Positions 1 to 12,286 of a stretch of 64,000 nucleotides of DNA are shown piece by piece. The stretch comes from Chloranthus sessilifolius. Its lineage: Eukaryota > Streptophyta > Magnoliopsida > Chloranthales > Chloranthaceae. The position numbers and the translations under genes were made by a program. The stretch lies in the NCBI GenBank assembly GCA_021018995.1, contig CM037590.1, positions 107,881,097 to 107,945,096 on the forward strand. Direction: 5' to 3'. Position 1 is the first letter of the stretch, and each line of letters starts with the position of its first letter. Under the pieces are notes generated by a model. It did not search any database. It saw only the letters and a program-made list of their open reading frames with translations, and was not told where the DNA came from.

Positions 1-1786
1 ACCAAGGTTAGGGGGGCATGTGACGAGGTGAACGCCCGAGAGTATGTACGGTGGCTTAGTGCATTGGGTGGCGGGCGCCTCTTCACACGTCCCTTCCATG
101 GGAGCGGCTCTTTCGCGATCGGTGGGCTAGAGTCGGCGTAAGCCTTGAGGGAGAGGTTGGCTGCATTGGAGCCGGGCCATCTCACAACGAGCATGCGGGG
201 GGCATTAGACGCTCTCCATAGGGCGATGGAGCGGATGGGGTGCGCTCCTCGTCCAGATGAGGAGATGCTGCAGTCTTTAGCCTCTTCGGTTGCTCAGGCT
301 ATGGCAGCGGAGGATGAGTTAGGGGCTCGGCTAGAGGAGACTCGATGGCTCCTAGTGAGTTAATTTATATTTTTTCGCATTATGTGGTCTCAGTATTCTG
401 ATTGTTCTAACATGGTTGTGGTATCTCATTAGGCAACGATGCTTGTTAGGCAACGATAATCGAGTTATTACGCAGTCAGCAGCAGGCCGACAGAGAGGTG
501 GAGGCCAACTTACGATCTGAGATTGACCGATTGGTAGGTGTCTTTACAAATATGGTTTCATTAATTATTAGCATTATGGGCTTGCCAACTGATGTGTTCA
601 TTGTCATTCATAGAGAGCCAAGTTCACTGCCGGAGGTTCCGTTCCGGCATTTGATCCATCTTCAATTGCTTCCTCTAGTCGAGAGGATCTAGCGATGGCT
701 CAGCTTCGGGCCGAGCTAGATCATTGGGTGAGTTCCATTCAATATTTTATCTTTTTTGGGTCATCGCATTAGTTTGTCAGATGTCATTGTTTTGCTTTCT
801 TAGTAGCTTACCAATATCATGCGATATTTCAGCGTCGAGTTGTCGAGGATCTTCAGATGAGGTAGGCGACTGCTGCCTCTCTTCGCCCGGAGAGCCGAGT
901 AAAGTTACCTGGTTTTGTGTAATTTAGTTTAGGTTACTTCATCTTTATTTTGGTTTTGACAAGTCTTGTGTTGGTTTGTTTGGTTCTTTGTGCAGGCTAT
1001 TCCGGACTCTGCTCCCGAGGCTCCCCCTTAGGAGTCTGTTCCTATTCCTGCTCAGGTATGTTTTAGTTATTGTGTTTGTAGTTTATTTGTCATTATAGTA
1101 TTTCTCTAACGTGTTTGTTTGTTCTTATTATAGCCGCCTACGTTCACTATTCCTTACGTGCCTCCTGCTGAGACGGTTGGGCGACTCTTGGAGGAGAGGC
1201 AGGATCTCGTATGACTATTTCCTTTTCTAAATTCCTTATCTTATTCATGTATACATTAGTTTTCCTTTGACTTGGCGTGGTTATGCAGGTCCGTCAGCTT
1301 GAGGAGGCACGTCTAGAGGCGACGCAAGCGCGAGCTACTCTCGAGGTGAGACGGATCCTTGGGGAGAAGTAGAGTCGGGAGGACTTGTTTGCTGAGATGA
1401 TGGCCGTGCAGAGGACTCAGACTGAGGTGTTGGAGGCGACGTGTCGAACGATGCAGGAGGTCCTAGATCGGTTGCAGTATCATCTGGCGAGGAGTGAGCA
1501 AGGAGTGTGTAGTTCGGTTAGTCAGCTTGATGGCTCGGAGTCGAGGGCTACGGGTTCCTCGGCTGGGAAATCTCATCACACGTCCCTTGATCGTGTCAGG
1601 GATGATGCTCGTAGGGATTCATCCATTCATGATATTCTTGTGGGGTATCCTCCTCGTTCTCGATCGAGGCGGTCTGTTAGCCAGACGAGTGAGGGGGGCT
1701 CTGTAGCAGGACCTCATCGTTTAGAGGTTTCGAGGACTCCGAGTGCCTGGATTGTATTTTCAAAGGACCAGTCTATAGACCTCTGA
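1..1786 (+). pseudogene. Remnant of an intron-containing antisense accessory gene (coiled-coil C-terminal part)
   Basis: The plus strand carries coding-like blocks separated by short T-rich introns. Clear donors are at 355 (GTGAGT), 534 (GTAGGT), 728 (GTGAGT), 1,057 (GTATGT) and 1,210 (GTATGA); clear acceptors precede about 614, 831, 995, 1,135 and 1,289. The blocks encode acidic/basic heptad-like peptides (for example EANLRSEIDRL, MAQLRAELDHW, VRQLEEARLEATQARATLE), suggesting a coiled coil, and end in a Ser/Arg-rich tail at 1,786. In-frame stops at 139-141 and 1,370-1,372 mark it as broken. It lies antisense to element 1, between integrase and the expected 3' LTR. Some Tat elements carry accessory ORFs there; a plant-mobile-domain-type protein is one possibility, but the diagnostic N-terminus is outside the window. 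Confidence 0.55.
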
Positions 1787-3420
1787 GATGATGATACTAG
1801 AGACAGCAGTGCTCGGCCATCCCAGCGATAGCGTAGGGAGTAGGTGTGTGTGTGTGGTTTTTTATATCTATGGCATGTGTGTTGTTGTACATATAGGGGG
1901 TGTCCCCAGTGATAAGTGTAAAAAAGAAATGAAAAGATTTGACACATATATAAATAGATTTTTGGTTTAGATGTACCTGATTGGGTCCTTTTCTTTTAGT
2001 TACCTCTTGCGTCTACTTTTGCTTCTTTGTTGCTTTAGCACAGTCAATCGTCATTAGGACTTGGATGCTTCCTGAGCTGGTCCGGTGATGGTTGAAGGTT
2101 GCTTCGTAGCTGCACATATGAGAGTAATTCTATCAGTAACTTTTGTTCTCCCCCTTGCTAGTCATCAAGGGGGGTAAGTGTCTCAGACTGGAGTCGAGTA
2201 GCAAAAGATGAATATATGCTCTTTTTCTTTCTTTTTTTTCTTTTTTTTTTTCTTTTTCACTTTCCGGGTGGTAACTTCGTCGTTTCTTATCTTCTTTGTG
2301 GACAAGCCGGCGCTTCTGATATAATTTTTCTTCTAATCCAAAAAAATGCCCTAGTGTCAAGGTGCAATGGAGCTTCGCTGGGTTTCGGGACGAGCACTTG
2401 GGATTTATAAGCAGTCATGGGTATTTGGGGAGTTGGTTTTAAAGAAAAGTTGATCAGTACTATCATCGAATCGGGGAGGTCTCTTTGATTAGGTCAATCG
2501 TACAGGGGTCTATCTTAGGGTGGTGGTCATCCTATCCCATGGTTATTAGGGAGAAATATGGTAGGTATAGTAGGTGATTGCATCAGTCATTATTCATCGG
2601 TTTTCAGTTTCATTTCTAAGAATATCCTATAAGGCTTCTGATTTATCGCTCGAAAATAAAAAATAGAAGAGGGGGGGGGTGAGGCTCAGTGATGCGGGGA
2701 ATAGTTTGTATCTAATGCTTTCCAAAAGGGATAGGTAACAATCTTTTTCTCAGAGGGGATATGGGATGCCATAATTGAGCTTCTTCATCATGTTTTAGCA
2801 CCATCAAAATCTCACATTCTACGGTTAGCAGGAATTTGTCCTCCTAACGCTACCTTACGACGATATCTAGTAGTATAAGGACTCAGGGATGCCCTCACAG
2901 CTTCCTTATACACTTCAAATAAAGTTTCCAGAGATGTCCTCACAGTCTGCTTATGCTTCCCTGAGCTCATTGACTTGTTCATTCGTCCTAATGCTCTCAC
3001 TGGATTTTTGGTATATAAATGTATTTTTTTTTTTGAAAGCATCCTACTAGCGCAAGAATAATGAGTTTTGATTGAACCTAACATCTTTTTTTTTTTTTTT
3101 GCTCTAACGTCTCCTCCAATGGTGGGGGAAGGGAAATGAGGATCGGGTGTTACTTATGCTTTTGAAAGAGATTAGATAGGTCACTAGTCCTTTAATCAGA
3201 TTCCCCGAGTGATAAAAGGCGGGCGATAAATCAGAGGTCTTGAGGATATTCTAAGAATTAAAGGCATACGACCAATGAATGGGTCATGATAACTACGAGG
3301 TTGATAAGTACAAGTATTTAACCACGGGATGTGACGATCACAGGGCTAAAGGTAATATTTTCTAAGGTACATGGCGTTCTAAGGGCTAGGGAGTTCTTTC
3401 CCATCTTGGTTTGCCAGTTT
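1787..3420 (-). other. Non-coding 3' region of element 1 between integrase and the antisense gene
   Basis: No convincing gene is visible. A pyrimidine-rich run at 2,219-2,265 reads as a purine tract on the element's strand and may be an internal polypurine tract. A G-run lies at 2,672-2,680, and T-runs at 3,027-3,036 and 3,086-3,100. A short AT-rich stretch with near-repeats of a TCCTCACAG phrase lies around 2,890-2,945. The short open frames here have no family resemblance that I recognise. Confidence 0.5.
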
Positions 3421-4580
3421 GTAGGCATTTTTAGGGTATGCAGCTATTATGACGTATGGGCCTTACCAGTTCGGTTTTAGTTTTCCTTTCGGATGGGCGT
3501 GCTTGGAAGGCATGATTTTCTTTAAGACTAATTCTCCAATATTAAAGGTTCGTTCAAGGACTTTCTTATTGTAAGCCTTGGCCACTCTCCTCTGATATAC
3601 CTGAGCGTGATCATCTACCCTTAGACGTGTTTCATCGAGCTGCTCTAGCTATGTGAGTAGGGCAATTCTCTTCTCGTCTAAGGATAGCTCATCATCAAGT
3701 TGAATGCATAAGGATGGTACTTGTATCTCATATGATAGGACTGCCTCCATCCCGTAGGTAAGGAGGTAGGGATTTTGGCCAGTGGTCATACGAATAAAGG
3801 TGCTATAGGCCCAAAGTGCTTCTGGTAGTCATTCAGGCCAGTCGGCCCCAATGATTGTCTGTGCATTTCAGGATTTGAATTAGCATTTTGTTTCTGCCTG
3901 TCCATTTCCTTGAGGGTAGAACGGTGATGAATGGCATAGATCGATGTTGTACTTCTTACATAACTTCTTCATCTTCTCCACGATAAACTGTGGTCCGTTG
4001 TCAGTAACAAACATCCTAGGTACTCTAAACCTGGTGATGATATTCTGAACAATAAACCTTATGAGTGTTAAAGCGGTGATTCTGACAGAGGATTCAACTT
4101 CTGCCCATTTGGTGTAGTATTCAGTCGTAGTAAGTATGAATTCATGCTTGTGAGTGTTCCCAACTATATCTGTGAAAGGTCCAATGACATCGAAGGCTCA
4201 CATCAAAAACGACCATGGCGAGGTCACAGTATTTAATGCAACTGATGGAGCTTTAATGAGTGTAGCGTGTTCTTGGCATTGTTTGCAGGATTGGACGTAG
4301 AGGTGGCAATCTCTGATCATTATCGATCAAAAGTAGCCTTATCATATAACTTGATCGGCAAGTCTCTGTCTATCAGAGTAGGCGCCATAGGCACTGGCAT
4401 GTACTTCTTGGATGATGTATTATCCTTCGATGGTCGTGACACATCGTAGTAGTACTCCTTTAGTGAAGGCCTCTTTATATAATGTTTTGCCAAGTATGTA
4501 GAATCGGGTGCATCGGTTCCTTATAGTCTTTCGTTCGATTTTCGTGGCATATGAAGGGACGTATTGATGCTTCAAAAAGT
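3420..4580 (-). pseudogene. Integrase domain of element 1 (broken)
   Basis: On the minus strand, around 3,900-4,030, the translation gives a TDNGPQF block followed by the YNIDLCHSSPFYPQGNGQAE-type block. These are the second Asp and the Glu region of a retroviral-type DDE integrase core. The neighbouring sequence (3,450-3,900) resembles the typical continuation about planting the element's arms in a host gene and a conserved LPFAL/YR-type tract, but it is full of stops. The domain joins the cDNA to host DNA in active relatives; here it is non-functional. It lies directly downstream of the second RNase H, as expected for the Tat pol order. Confidence 0.75.
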
Positions 4581-4581
4581 T

Positions 4582-5292
4582 TCAGATGTCAAAATACCAT
4601 GGTTGTCCATCGTTGGTCGATGATTTTTTAAATTTGAACATAGCGACTTCAGTTTCTGTCTTGACGTGCTTTTCTGGAGTGATTGCTTCTTTCGGTCCTG
4701 TACTTGTGGGGAGGAGGGGTAACTCTCGCTTGATGGTCCATGCTATCTCGTGGGTGGGCACTGCCAGCTTTTTGATAAATAAGGTTTTGGTATTTTGCCC
4801 GATAGGTATTTGGATGATCGAGGCTAGCATGGCTAAGGAATCTGCAAGCTCATTTTCTAATCTAGGGATGTGCGTGAAAGAGATTCATTCAAATTTCTTT
4901 ACTAAATATTGAGCGGTTTCTAGGTATGCCATTAGTCTCCTTTTCTTAGTTTTCCATTCTCCTATGACTTGTGAAATTACTTGTTTGGAATCACCGATGA
5001 TTTTTAACTATTTAACACCTAATTGTAGTCCTGCTCATAGTCTAGCTATAAAAGCTTCGTATTCTGTGACATTATTAGTGACAGAGAAATCTAATTGAAA
5101 AGTTTTAGGTATGACAACTCCATCTGGGCTTAGGAGGACTATCCCGATACCTTTTCCTTTATGATTTAGAGTGTCGTTCATAGTAAAGGGTCCATGAGGT
5201 CTTGTCAGGCTCTTTGTTATGAATTGTGAATAGGTCCTCATCGGGGAAATTAGCGTGTATGGGTTCATCACTAGGGAGTGGGAGATCTGCAA
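4582..5292 (-). pseudogene. Archaeal-type RNase H domain of element 1 (second RNase H)
   Basis: The stretch at 5,035-5,292 encodes GKGIGIVLLSPDGVVIPKTF followed by TNNVTEYEAF. This is the hallmark of the additional archaeal-type RNase H found after the normal RNase H in Tat-lineage elements. The region 4,582-4,830 carries the tail that links it to integrase (QPWYFDI motif). Frames are interrupted near 5,030 and 4,850. The same domain, better preserved, is present in element 2 at 23,467-24,030, which supports the call. Confidence 0.75.
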
Positions 5293-5890
5293 GGTAATCA
5301 GCGATTGCTTGCCCTTTAATTGACTTCTGCGTGACGTAGGTGATATCGAATTCTTGCAGGAGCATATGCCAGCGAGCGATCTTTCCTGATGTTGCGGGCT
5401 TTTCGAATACGTACTTCAGAGGGTCCATTCGGGCTAGTACTAGTATTTTATGTGCTCCGAAGTAGTGTCACAATTTAGTAGAGGCCCACACTAATGTGAG
5501 GCAAGTCTTCTCCATTGAAGTATATTTTCGTTCGTATTTGACCATCGTCCTGCTGATGTAATAGATAGCCTTCTCTCTCTTGCCGTCTTCTTCATTTTAT
5601 CCCAGAAATACTCCCATTGCTTTGTCGTTCGCTGAGAGGTATAGTATTGGCAGGTTAAGAAGGTACTTTTTGATGTTGTCGAAGGCTTACTTACACTGAT
5701 CATCTCATTTGTACTCAGTTCCTCCTTTAAGTAGTCTGTAGAAAGGATCGCATCTGTTCGAATGCTGGGAGATAAATCTTCTGATGAATTGCAATCTTCC
5801 TATCAGGCCTCGTAATTCTTTGATATTATTGGGAGGCGGCATCTCGAGGATGGCTCTGACTTTTGCAGGCTCCCTCGCTTGCTAACTATG
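5159..5890 (-). pseudogene. RT connection and RNase H domain of element 1 (broken)
   Basis: The minus strand at 5,159-5,428 reads MDPLKYVFEKPATSGKIARWHMLLQEFDITYVTQKSIKGQAIADYLAD in pieces. This is the typical C-terminal part of gypsy RNase H (the ADYLAD / ADALA-type motif and W-x-LLQEFDI). The region 5,491-5,890 holds the connection segment in several frames. This RNase H would degrade the RNA strand during reverse transcription in a live element. At least three frame changes occur across the segment, so it is not translatable as one protein. Confidence 0.75.
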
Positions 5891-6900
5891 AAACCAAGTA
5901 ATTTTCTGGAAGTGGCCCCGAAGACACATTTCTTTGGGTTCATTGTTAGCAATATTTCTTAGCTCTTTGTAACTCTAGTCGAAGAGCTTCAACATGTCCT
6001 ACTCGCGTTTGGGACTTCACCAATATGTCATCGACGTAGACTTCTACACACTTATGCATCATGTCGTGAAAGATGGCCATCATGGCACGTTGATACGTGA
6101 CTCCTGCGTTCTTGAGCCCAAAAGGTATAACGATGTAATAGTATGTTCCCCTTGGTGTGGTAAAGGAAGTCTTCTCTTGGTCAGACTCTACTAATTTGAT
6201 CTGATTATATCCAGAGAAACCATCCATAAAGGATAGCATCTCATGTCCAGCGGTATTGTCGACCTGAGTGTCAATGTGTGGAAGTGGGAAGTCATCTTTT
6301 GGGCATGTCTGGTTGAGGTTTCGGAAGTCGATGCAAACCCATGCTCTGTCGTCTTTCTTGGCAACAGGTACTATATTGGTGACCCACTTAGGGTAAAGAA
6401 CGACTCAGATAAATTTGGCTTTATGTAACTTGTCGACTTCCTCTTTAACTTGAAGGGCAGTGTGTGGGTGCATCCTACGGAGTTTCTGCTTAACAGGCTT
6501 TGCATCGAGTTCTAAGACAAGGCGATGTTCTATTAAACTCGAATCTAAATCGGGCATGTCCTCGTAAGACCATGCAAAAGAGTCAAGGTTTTCTTGTAGG
6601 ACTTGTGTAATTTGTTGACATTCCCTAGAGTTAAGTGTCGCACTAATCAGTAGCTTCTTGGGTTTCTCTTCAGTATCAAAGTTAAGTTCTTATGTAGATT
6701 ATGTGGCAGCTTGGGTTTGCTCATCGAAATGCTTGATGACCCATTGGAAGTCAGTGCCTCCTCGACAACTGGTGCTTTTTCATCATCCTCGGTAAGTTCG
6801 TATACTGTGAAATTGCTGCACTGGGGATTTGAATTTGTAAAAGGTAACCCTTTATCGGCACAATCTATGACTAAGAGATATTTTTTAAGGTGAAGGTCAA
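5891..6900 (-). pseudogene. Reverse transcriptase domain of element 1 (YVDD, broken)
   Basis: The best stretch (5,946-6,239) encodes LSFMDGFSGYNQIK, then PFGLKNAGVTYQRAM, then VEVYVDDILVKS. These are the RT palm motifs of Ty3/gypsy elements, with the catalytic YVDD pair of aspartates intact. Upstream, around 6,240-6,420, the KDDFPLPHID-type block can be read in part. Stops before and after this stretch show decay. The conserved residues show the lineage only; there is no evidence of activity. Confidence 0.85.
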
Positions 6901-7356
6901 GACTACTATTCTTCTCTCAAAGTCACGAAGTATCTTGTTCGGTATATCACTGGCTTGTTCTTTAGCCGAGATGCTTTATGTCCTCAGGCAGAGAATGGGA
7001 TAGAAACCTTAGGAGAAAAGTCTCCTTGTTGGCCACAAATTTGGTTCGAGACAAAGAGTTCCCTTTCTCTTCGGAGGTTTTCTAATTTTTTTGGATTTTG
7101 TATTCATGAATTTTTAGGGTTTTCTATTTTTTCTATTTTTTTTATTTTTGATTATAAATATGGTACAGGGTCGGTCGCCTCAAGGGGCACTGGGAGAATT
7201 GCTTCCTCTAGTTGAGGGAGCGAGGCGACTGTTGGAGCCGTTCACGCGATTCTTCGAGGAATGCGGACTTGTTGTGAATTTAGCATTTTTTTTTTTTGAG
7301 TCCTCATCTAATGAGATCTTTTAAATGAGTGAAGCTGGTAACAATGGCACTAACAT

Positions 7357-8606
7357 TTAGATTTCCTCTGCCACATTGATCACCTCTTCTTCGAAGAAGC
7401 TCTGAAGATCATAGTCAATTGAACTGTCATCCTCTGGGTTGTAATAATGTTGTTCTTCCCACCAAGGGGGATCTCTCAAAGGATCCCCAGGGGTAGCGAG
7501 TTCTTTTCCTTGATCTTCATAATACGTTAGGATGAGCACGCATGCTCGGCATCAAGGCTGATAGTGGTGAGAAATGCAGGGAGATTTCTAAGGACATTCC
7601 CATCCTTCTAAGTTAGAGTCGAAGACGGTATCAATTCATCTTCTTGATCTGATAGTGCTTGAAGTCCTAGGTTGGCCCGCTCCGCTAGCTCGAGCGCAGG
7701 GAGGTCTATCTAGTAATCCTCATCGTCACTCGGGGGAGGTTATCATTCTTCATCTAGAGATTTCCAGAATATTTGGAGTTGCAGTGTATCTAGGGATGTA
7801 GAAGCGTTTGGTTCAAGTTCCTCTTCAAAGTTTATGAGGGTGACGTGAGTGTTTCCCCCTAGGTCAACCCGATGATCGTTGGGATTTTCTGCTTCTTGTG
7901 TCGATAGCTGAGCTGGTAGGTCATTACTTGTGTCAGTGGTCACAAGGTTCGAATGATTCGATTCTCCTATCGTAGAGTGTCGGATCCAACTAGCGAAGCA
8001 TTCTAATATGCTGGTGCATGCCCTACAATGGGGTTGGTATGGGTAGACGATACAAGGGGAGTCCTCTAAGGCCAAGGCCGAGGCAGATGCTATACGAGCT
8101 AGTATTTCCTGTAGAGCGTCATCTCTTTCCCATGTTAAGCCTAAGTGCTCCTCACTATCTTGTAAGGCTGCTATGTGAAAATCTTCTTCGTCAGTGGATT
8201 CCCAATCTTCTACTCGTGGGTCGGGTTCTGGAGGTTCTTCTCTCCTCTCTTCTACAAATTCCTTAGTGTCAAACATAGGCTTGACTCCTTCGAGTGGTTT
8301 ATCAATATCATTGTTTAAATTGGTTAAATCGTTGAACGCTTTGACCATCCACTCAATCTCCATTTCCTGGGATTTGGCGAGGGACACTTCCTTCTGCCTC
8401 GGTACATTTGCTTTCTCAGTGGTCCCATAGATAAAGTGGTCATATAGAGACCATTTTGGTGAGGTAGGGAATAAGTCGGCTTGTGGGCCGTCCGATTGAT
8501 AACCTAACCCTACCTGTTTGCGTATTTTCATTGGGATGACAGGTCCTACACGACCTTGCTTATTCTTATCAAGTCTGGTGTAGGGGACGTATCTAAGTTG
8601 GTACAT
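7357..8606 (-). pseudogene. Protease-RT linker of element 1
   Basis: An open stretch of 287 codons at 7,743-8,606 is the longest in element 1. It is rich in Asp/Glu and Pro and begins with a segment (about residues 24-50) that vaguely resembles the Gly-rich loop region seen between protease and RT in Tat elements (compare the clearer G-patch-like block of element 2 at 27,158-27,370). The rest matches nothing I recognise. A smaller acidic frame continues at 7,357-7,539. It lies between the protease and RT blocks, so it is a linker of the same polyprotein. Confidence 0.5.
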
Positions 8607-8612
8607 AAGATC

Positions 8613-9845
8613 TCACCCTTTCATCGCAGTAGGGTTAATATCATAAAGTTTGGCAAGGTCTGGTCTGACCTCTCTCCTCATCAACTCTTTTTGTCGCGTT
8701 AGGGGAGAACTAGGAGGGGTAGGGGGACGAACTTTCACAATGGTTGTCTCGTCAGGGTGTTGAGTCTTTTGAATATGACCCGTGTTCAACACATAATCGT
8801 GTGTGGTTGGTATGCTCGTCGCGTAATCAATATCCATCTCCTGGAGGGGTGCATCAGCATATATACGAACGATAGAGTCCTCGTATGAGAATTTGACGCA
8901 TTGATGGTATGTGGATGCGACAGCCTTCATTGACTCTAGCCATTTTCTTCCTAAAATGAGATTATACGTACTAGCAGAATCAGAAACGTGGAAGATAACA
9001 TCTTTCGTTACAGGTTCGAGGCGAACCTATAGCTTGATGGTTCCTTTAACAAAGCGACGCGACCCATCATAAGCTATGAGTGACAGTGTGGAGGGCCTAA
9101 CATCCTGCTCTGTGTCTTTGAGAGTCTTTAATGTGGTAAGAGGCTAGATGTTAAGTCCTGCTCCCGTGACGACGAGTACGTGTGGTACTGAGAACCCTCT
9201 AATGATAATTGTAAGGTATATGGGGGCCGCACTCCCGCAGAGTGACTCTTTAGGCATGTCTGCGTCTGTGAACGTAAGCGTTGGAGGTTGCACCATGACC
9301 AAGGCAATTTGATGAAGCTCATCTAGGGTCATATCATCATCCACTTGCATGTCTTCAAGTGTCCTTATCAACAATCGATGATGATCAGGTGATTTGTTGA
9401 TGAGTTCTAGTATGGATATCTAGGTCGGGATCTTCTAGAGATGCCGCAACAGATCGTATTCTTGTCCTGGCTCGAGCGCAATTTCTTTGTCTAGCCGATG
9501 GGCCTTGGGTGCAGGTGGTTAGAATGGTTGAGGTACAGGAATTAGTGGAGGGATGATGTGAGGTGGGGGAGGCAAATTAACCTCTCTTTCTCTCACGCTC
9601 CCCTCTGGTGGTTGTGCGTTCGTAAAATCCTTATTTCGAGGGAAAGGTAAAGGTGGATAATTGGTTCCTGATTTGAGAATCGGGCAAGTCAGTTGTTGAC
9701 CGAGCCCTGTGTGGCTTGATACGGATGTATTCATGAAATGGGTGAAATTCGAGGTCGAATGCGTACTTGAATGGTGCCGCTCCAAGGTGGTAGGTACTAT
9801 ATGTAATCTTCTTCTTCTATGAAAGCAGAGACCAGCGCCTTGCAC
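8613..9845 (-). pseudogene. Aspartic protease region of element 1 (broken)
   Basis: At 9,144-9,374 the minus strand encodes PTLTFTDADMP, then APIYLTIIIRGFSVPHVLVVTGAGLNI. This is the start of the Tat protease, where family members normally have a D-[GT]-[GS]-[SA] active site; here the usual Asp position reads as T-G-A (VVTGAGLN), so the catalytic Asp appears lost. The 8,613-8,930 frame follows with the VASTYHQCVKF block that trails the protease. A Pro-rich frame at 9,519-9,845 precedes it. Both the broken active site and the frameshifts indicate an inactive copy. Confidence 0.65.
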
Positions 9846-10366
9846 TGGTCAGGATATTCTTCTGGTTCGCTTTTTTTTGGGTTCAACCAAAGTTTGGTTG
9901 TTGTTTTGTTTTCTTGGCTTGGAATTTTTTGGGTGACACTCTCGACCAATGCAGTGATTTGTGTCATAGTTTGGAGAACGTGATCTCCATACTCAGTTCA
10001 GAATCAGACAAAGGGAGCGATAATGGCGTTGGTTCAGGATTTGGAGGGGTTCAAGGCTCCGGTGGGTGATTACGGAGGAATGGTCTCCTAGCCTTAAAGG
10101 AATGGACTCGTATCTAAGTAAATTTTGGATAAGGGGGTGGACTCGGAGGGGTGATTCAAGTGATCAAGGCCGAGGGGTGTGGGGGTGAAGGATCTCTTGC
10201 TAGTGTGGCGGAAGCAGCAGAGGGTTGAATGCGAGTGATTAAGGTAGAGGGTTGGAAGGGGAATCAACCAGAGAGATCTACGGTAGTGACCTGAGTCAGT
10301 GTTGCTTGGTTGTGGTTGGGCATGGGGTTGTGAATGATTCCTAAATTTTATTGGGGTTGGTTATTA

Positions 10367-12032
10367 TTAGGTTGAGATTCTTAAGCGCTTCCTAATCATG
10401 TCATAGATTACATCCCTGAGGACCCAACAATCCTCTAGATTGTGCCTCGCGTATCGATGGAAGGCGCAGTATTTACTGTAGTCTAGATTTCTTTGCCATG
10501 GGCAGGGTTTTTCCTTTGGGAATCGGAGGAGATTTTGAGTGTTAAGGAGACGAAAGATGTTAAGAATTATATTTGATAAAGGGGGATAGTTTTCCCACCT
10601 TGGTTGGTAGGGGCCTCTAGCTGGGTTAAAGTTCTGCGGTAGGGGTACGTTATTGTAATTCGGCACGTGGGCCGATCGATTATGTGTCGTGTTTTGACTC
10701 TAATAGGCGTTAGGGTATTGGATTCTATTTTGGTATTGGCTTTGATTTTGATTTCAGCCTTGGTTTTGATTCGCGTATCTTTGCTGACTAGCACCTTGAT
10801 TTTGGTTGGTATACCATTGTTGATTTTTGTTTTGTCCGAAGTTCCGCGATTGAAAGTTCCCATTACTAGAGTATTATCCTTGGTTGACAACGGTGTTAAC
10901 TTGCTCAGTTCCTAAGGCTTTCTTATTATATTTTGATTTTGATTCGTTGGAAGAGCCTACTTTCGACGTGACTATGGATAGTGCGAGATCTCCGCCTTTA
11001 ATGTGTCGCGCTAGTTGGGATGCCTGAGAGTGGAGTGCAGTGAAGTCAAGGCAATCACTTATGATAAGTGCGCTCTTTAACTGTTACCTAGTGTTATCGA
11101 TGACAAGTGCACTCTTTAACGGTTCCCTAGTCGGGGTAATCACTTATGATAAGTGTGCTCTTTAACGGTTCCCTAATGCGCTTTTTAATGTCCACTGAAT
11201 CCTTCTCTTTCATTGAAGTGCCAGTTCTAGCAGCGAGTTTTCTCCATCAAGCAACAAAGTCGGTAAATTCTTCATCGGGTCCTTGTTTAGCTCCCATTAG
11301 ATCGCTGAGACTGACTGTCTCTCGGATCAAGTGTTTGTATTGGTCTAGGAATTGACCAACTAATTCATCGAAGGTTTCTATCTTATAAAGCGAGAGTCTC
11401 ACAAACCAATATAAAGCTTCTCCTTCTAATGAGAGTTGGAAATAGTGAATGAGAAGTCCTTGATTATCTCGTATGGGTCGGCAATCATTACAAAAGAGGG
11501 CCAAGTGATGATTCATAGTTTCCGTGCCATTATACTTGGTAAATTTTGGTGGCTTAAATCCTATTGGTAAATTAAACTCGATGTCTCAGCAAAATTTTTC
11601 GAATCCGAATGAGTGACCGGGACGCTCTCTCTTGGCCATGTACTCATCGAGCATTTTAGGGAGATCTTCGATTTTAATGGTGTTGTCTCTTGGAGCAACC
11701 CGTGAGCAAACCTTGTTTAAGGAATCATCATTGAAGAATGTGTGGACAGGTTGTCTCAATGGTGTGGCGCAGGCTGACACCGTGCTCGGGGTAGGAGGTG
11801 GCCTCTCTTGTCGCTCCCATTCTTTTGAAAATTGTCTCGACCTAATAGTTTCATATGTGGCGGCTAGCCCTTGAAGCAATTCTTCGGAGTCGTCATCTCC
11901 TCTTTGTATTCTTTGGATACTAAGTTTTACGATTTGTTGAGCAGTAAGGTTTCGTCCGGTGTTACCATCTCTCCGATTATGATTATTACCAATGTGTGGA
12001 GTGGAGAAGGGATTTTCCTGCTCGCCAGCCAT
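10367..12032 (-). pseudogene. Gag region of element 1 with a CX2HX4HX4C zinc motif
   Basis: A start at 12,032 gives a 148-codon N-terminal frame. A gag core follows at 11,247-11,516 (LSLEGEALYWFVRLSL and related residues, the retrotransposon-gag fold). At 10,367-10,666 is a zinc-finger-like motif, C-x2-H-x4-H-x4-C, within KYCAFHRYARHNLEDCWVL. This C2H2-order knuckle is usual for Tat gag proteins. Gag would form the particle and bind RNA. The core and the finger are in different frames, and a tandem triplication (11,052-11,178) lies between them. Confidence 0.75.
11052..11178 (-). repeat. Tandem triplication inside the element 1 gag region
   Basis: Three adjacent, slightly diverged copies share the phrase AAGTGCGCTCTTTAACGGTT. 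They start near 11,054, 11,099 and 11,138 with spacings of roughly 40-45 bases. The spacing differs between copies, so the duplication disrupts the gag frame. It probably arose after the element was already dead. Confidence 0.65.
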
Positions 12033-12270
12033 GTTGATCTCAGGTTGTCGTGGGCTGGAATTGTGAAGTGGTTCTTATTCGTACGTGGGGTTGTTATGAT
12101 ATCCCCACAATGGTGGGTCTCCTAAACTCACCCTTCGTATACCAGACATCTCGAGTCTATGACGAAGACTCATATATATATAAGGGAATCTAAATGACTC
12201 AATGGAAGGAAGAAAAAATGGGGAGGTAAGATGAAATCTAACTATCTAGAAAAAGAGTTTGCAAAAGTGT

Positions 12271-12286
12271 CCCATATCGATCGCCA
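12271..12286 (-). other. Primer-binding-site-like sequence of element 1
   Basis: Next to the inner LTR border, the minus strand reads TGGCGATCGATATGGG. It starts 3 nt inside the LTR end and begins with TGGCGA, as in the tRNA primer sites of Ogre/Tat elements, but the rest is degenerate. I cannot assign the tRNA with certainty. Confidence 0.5.
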
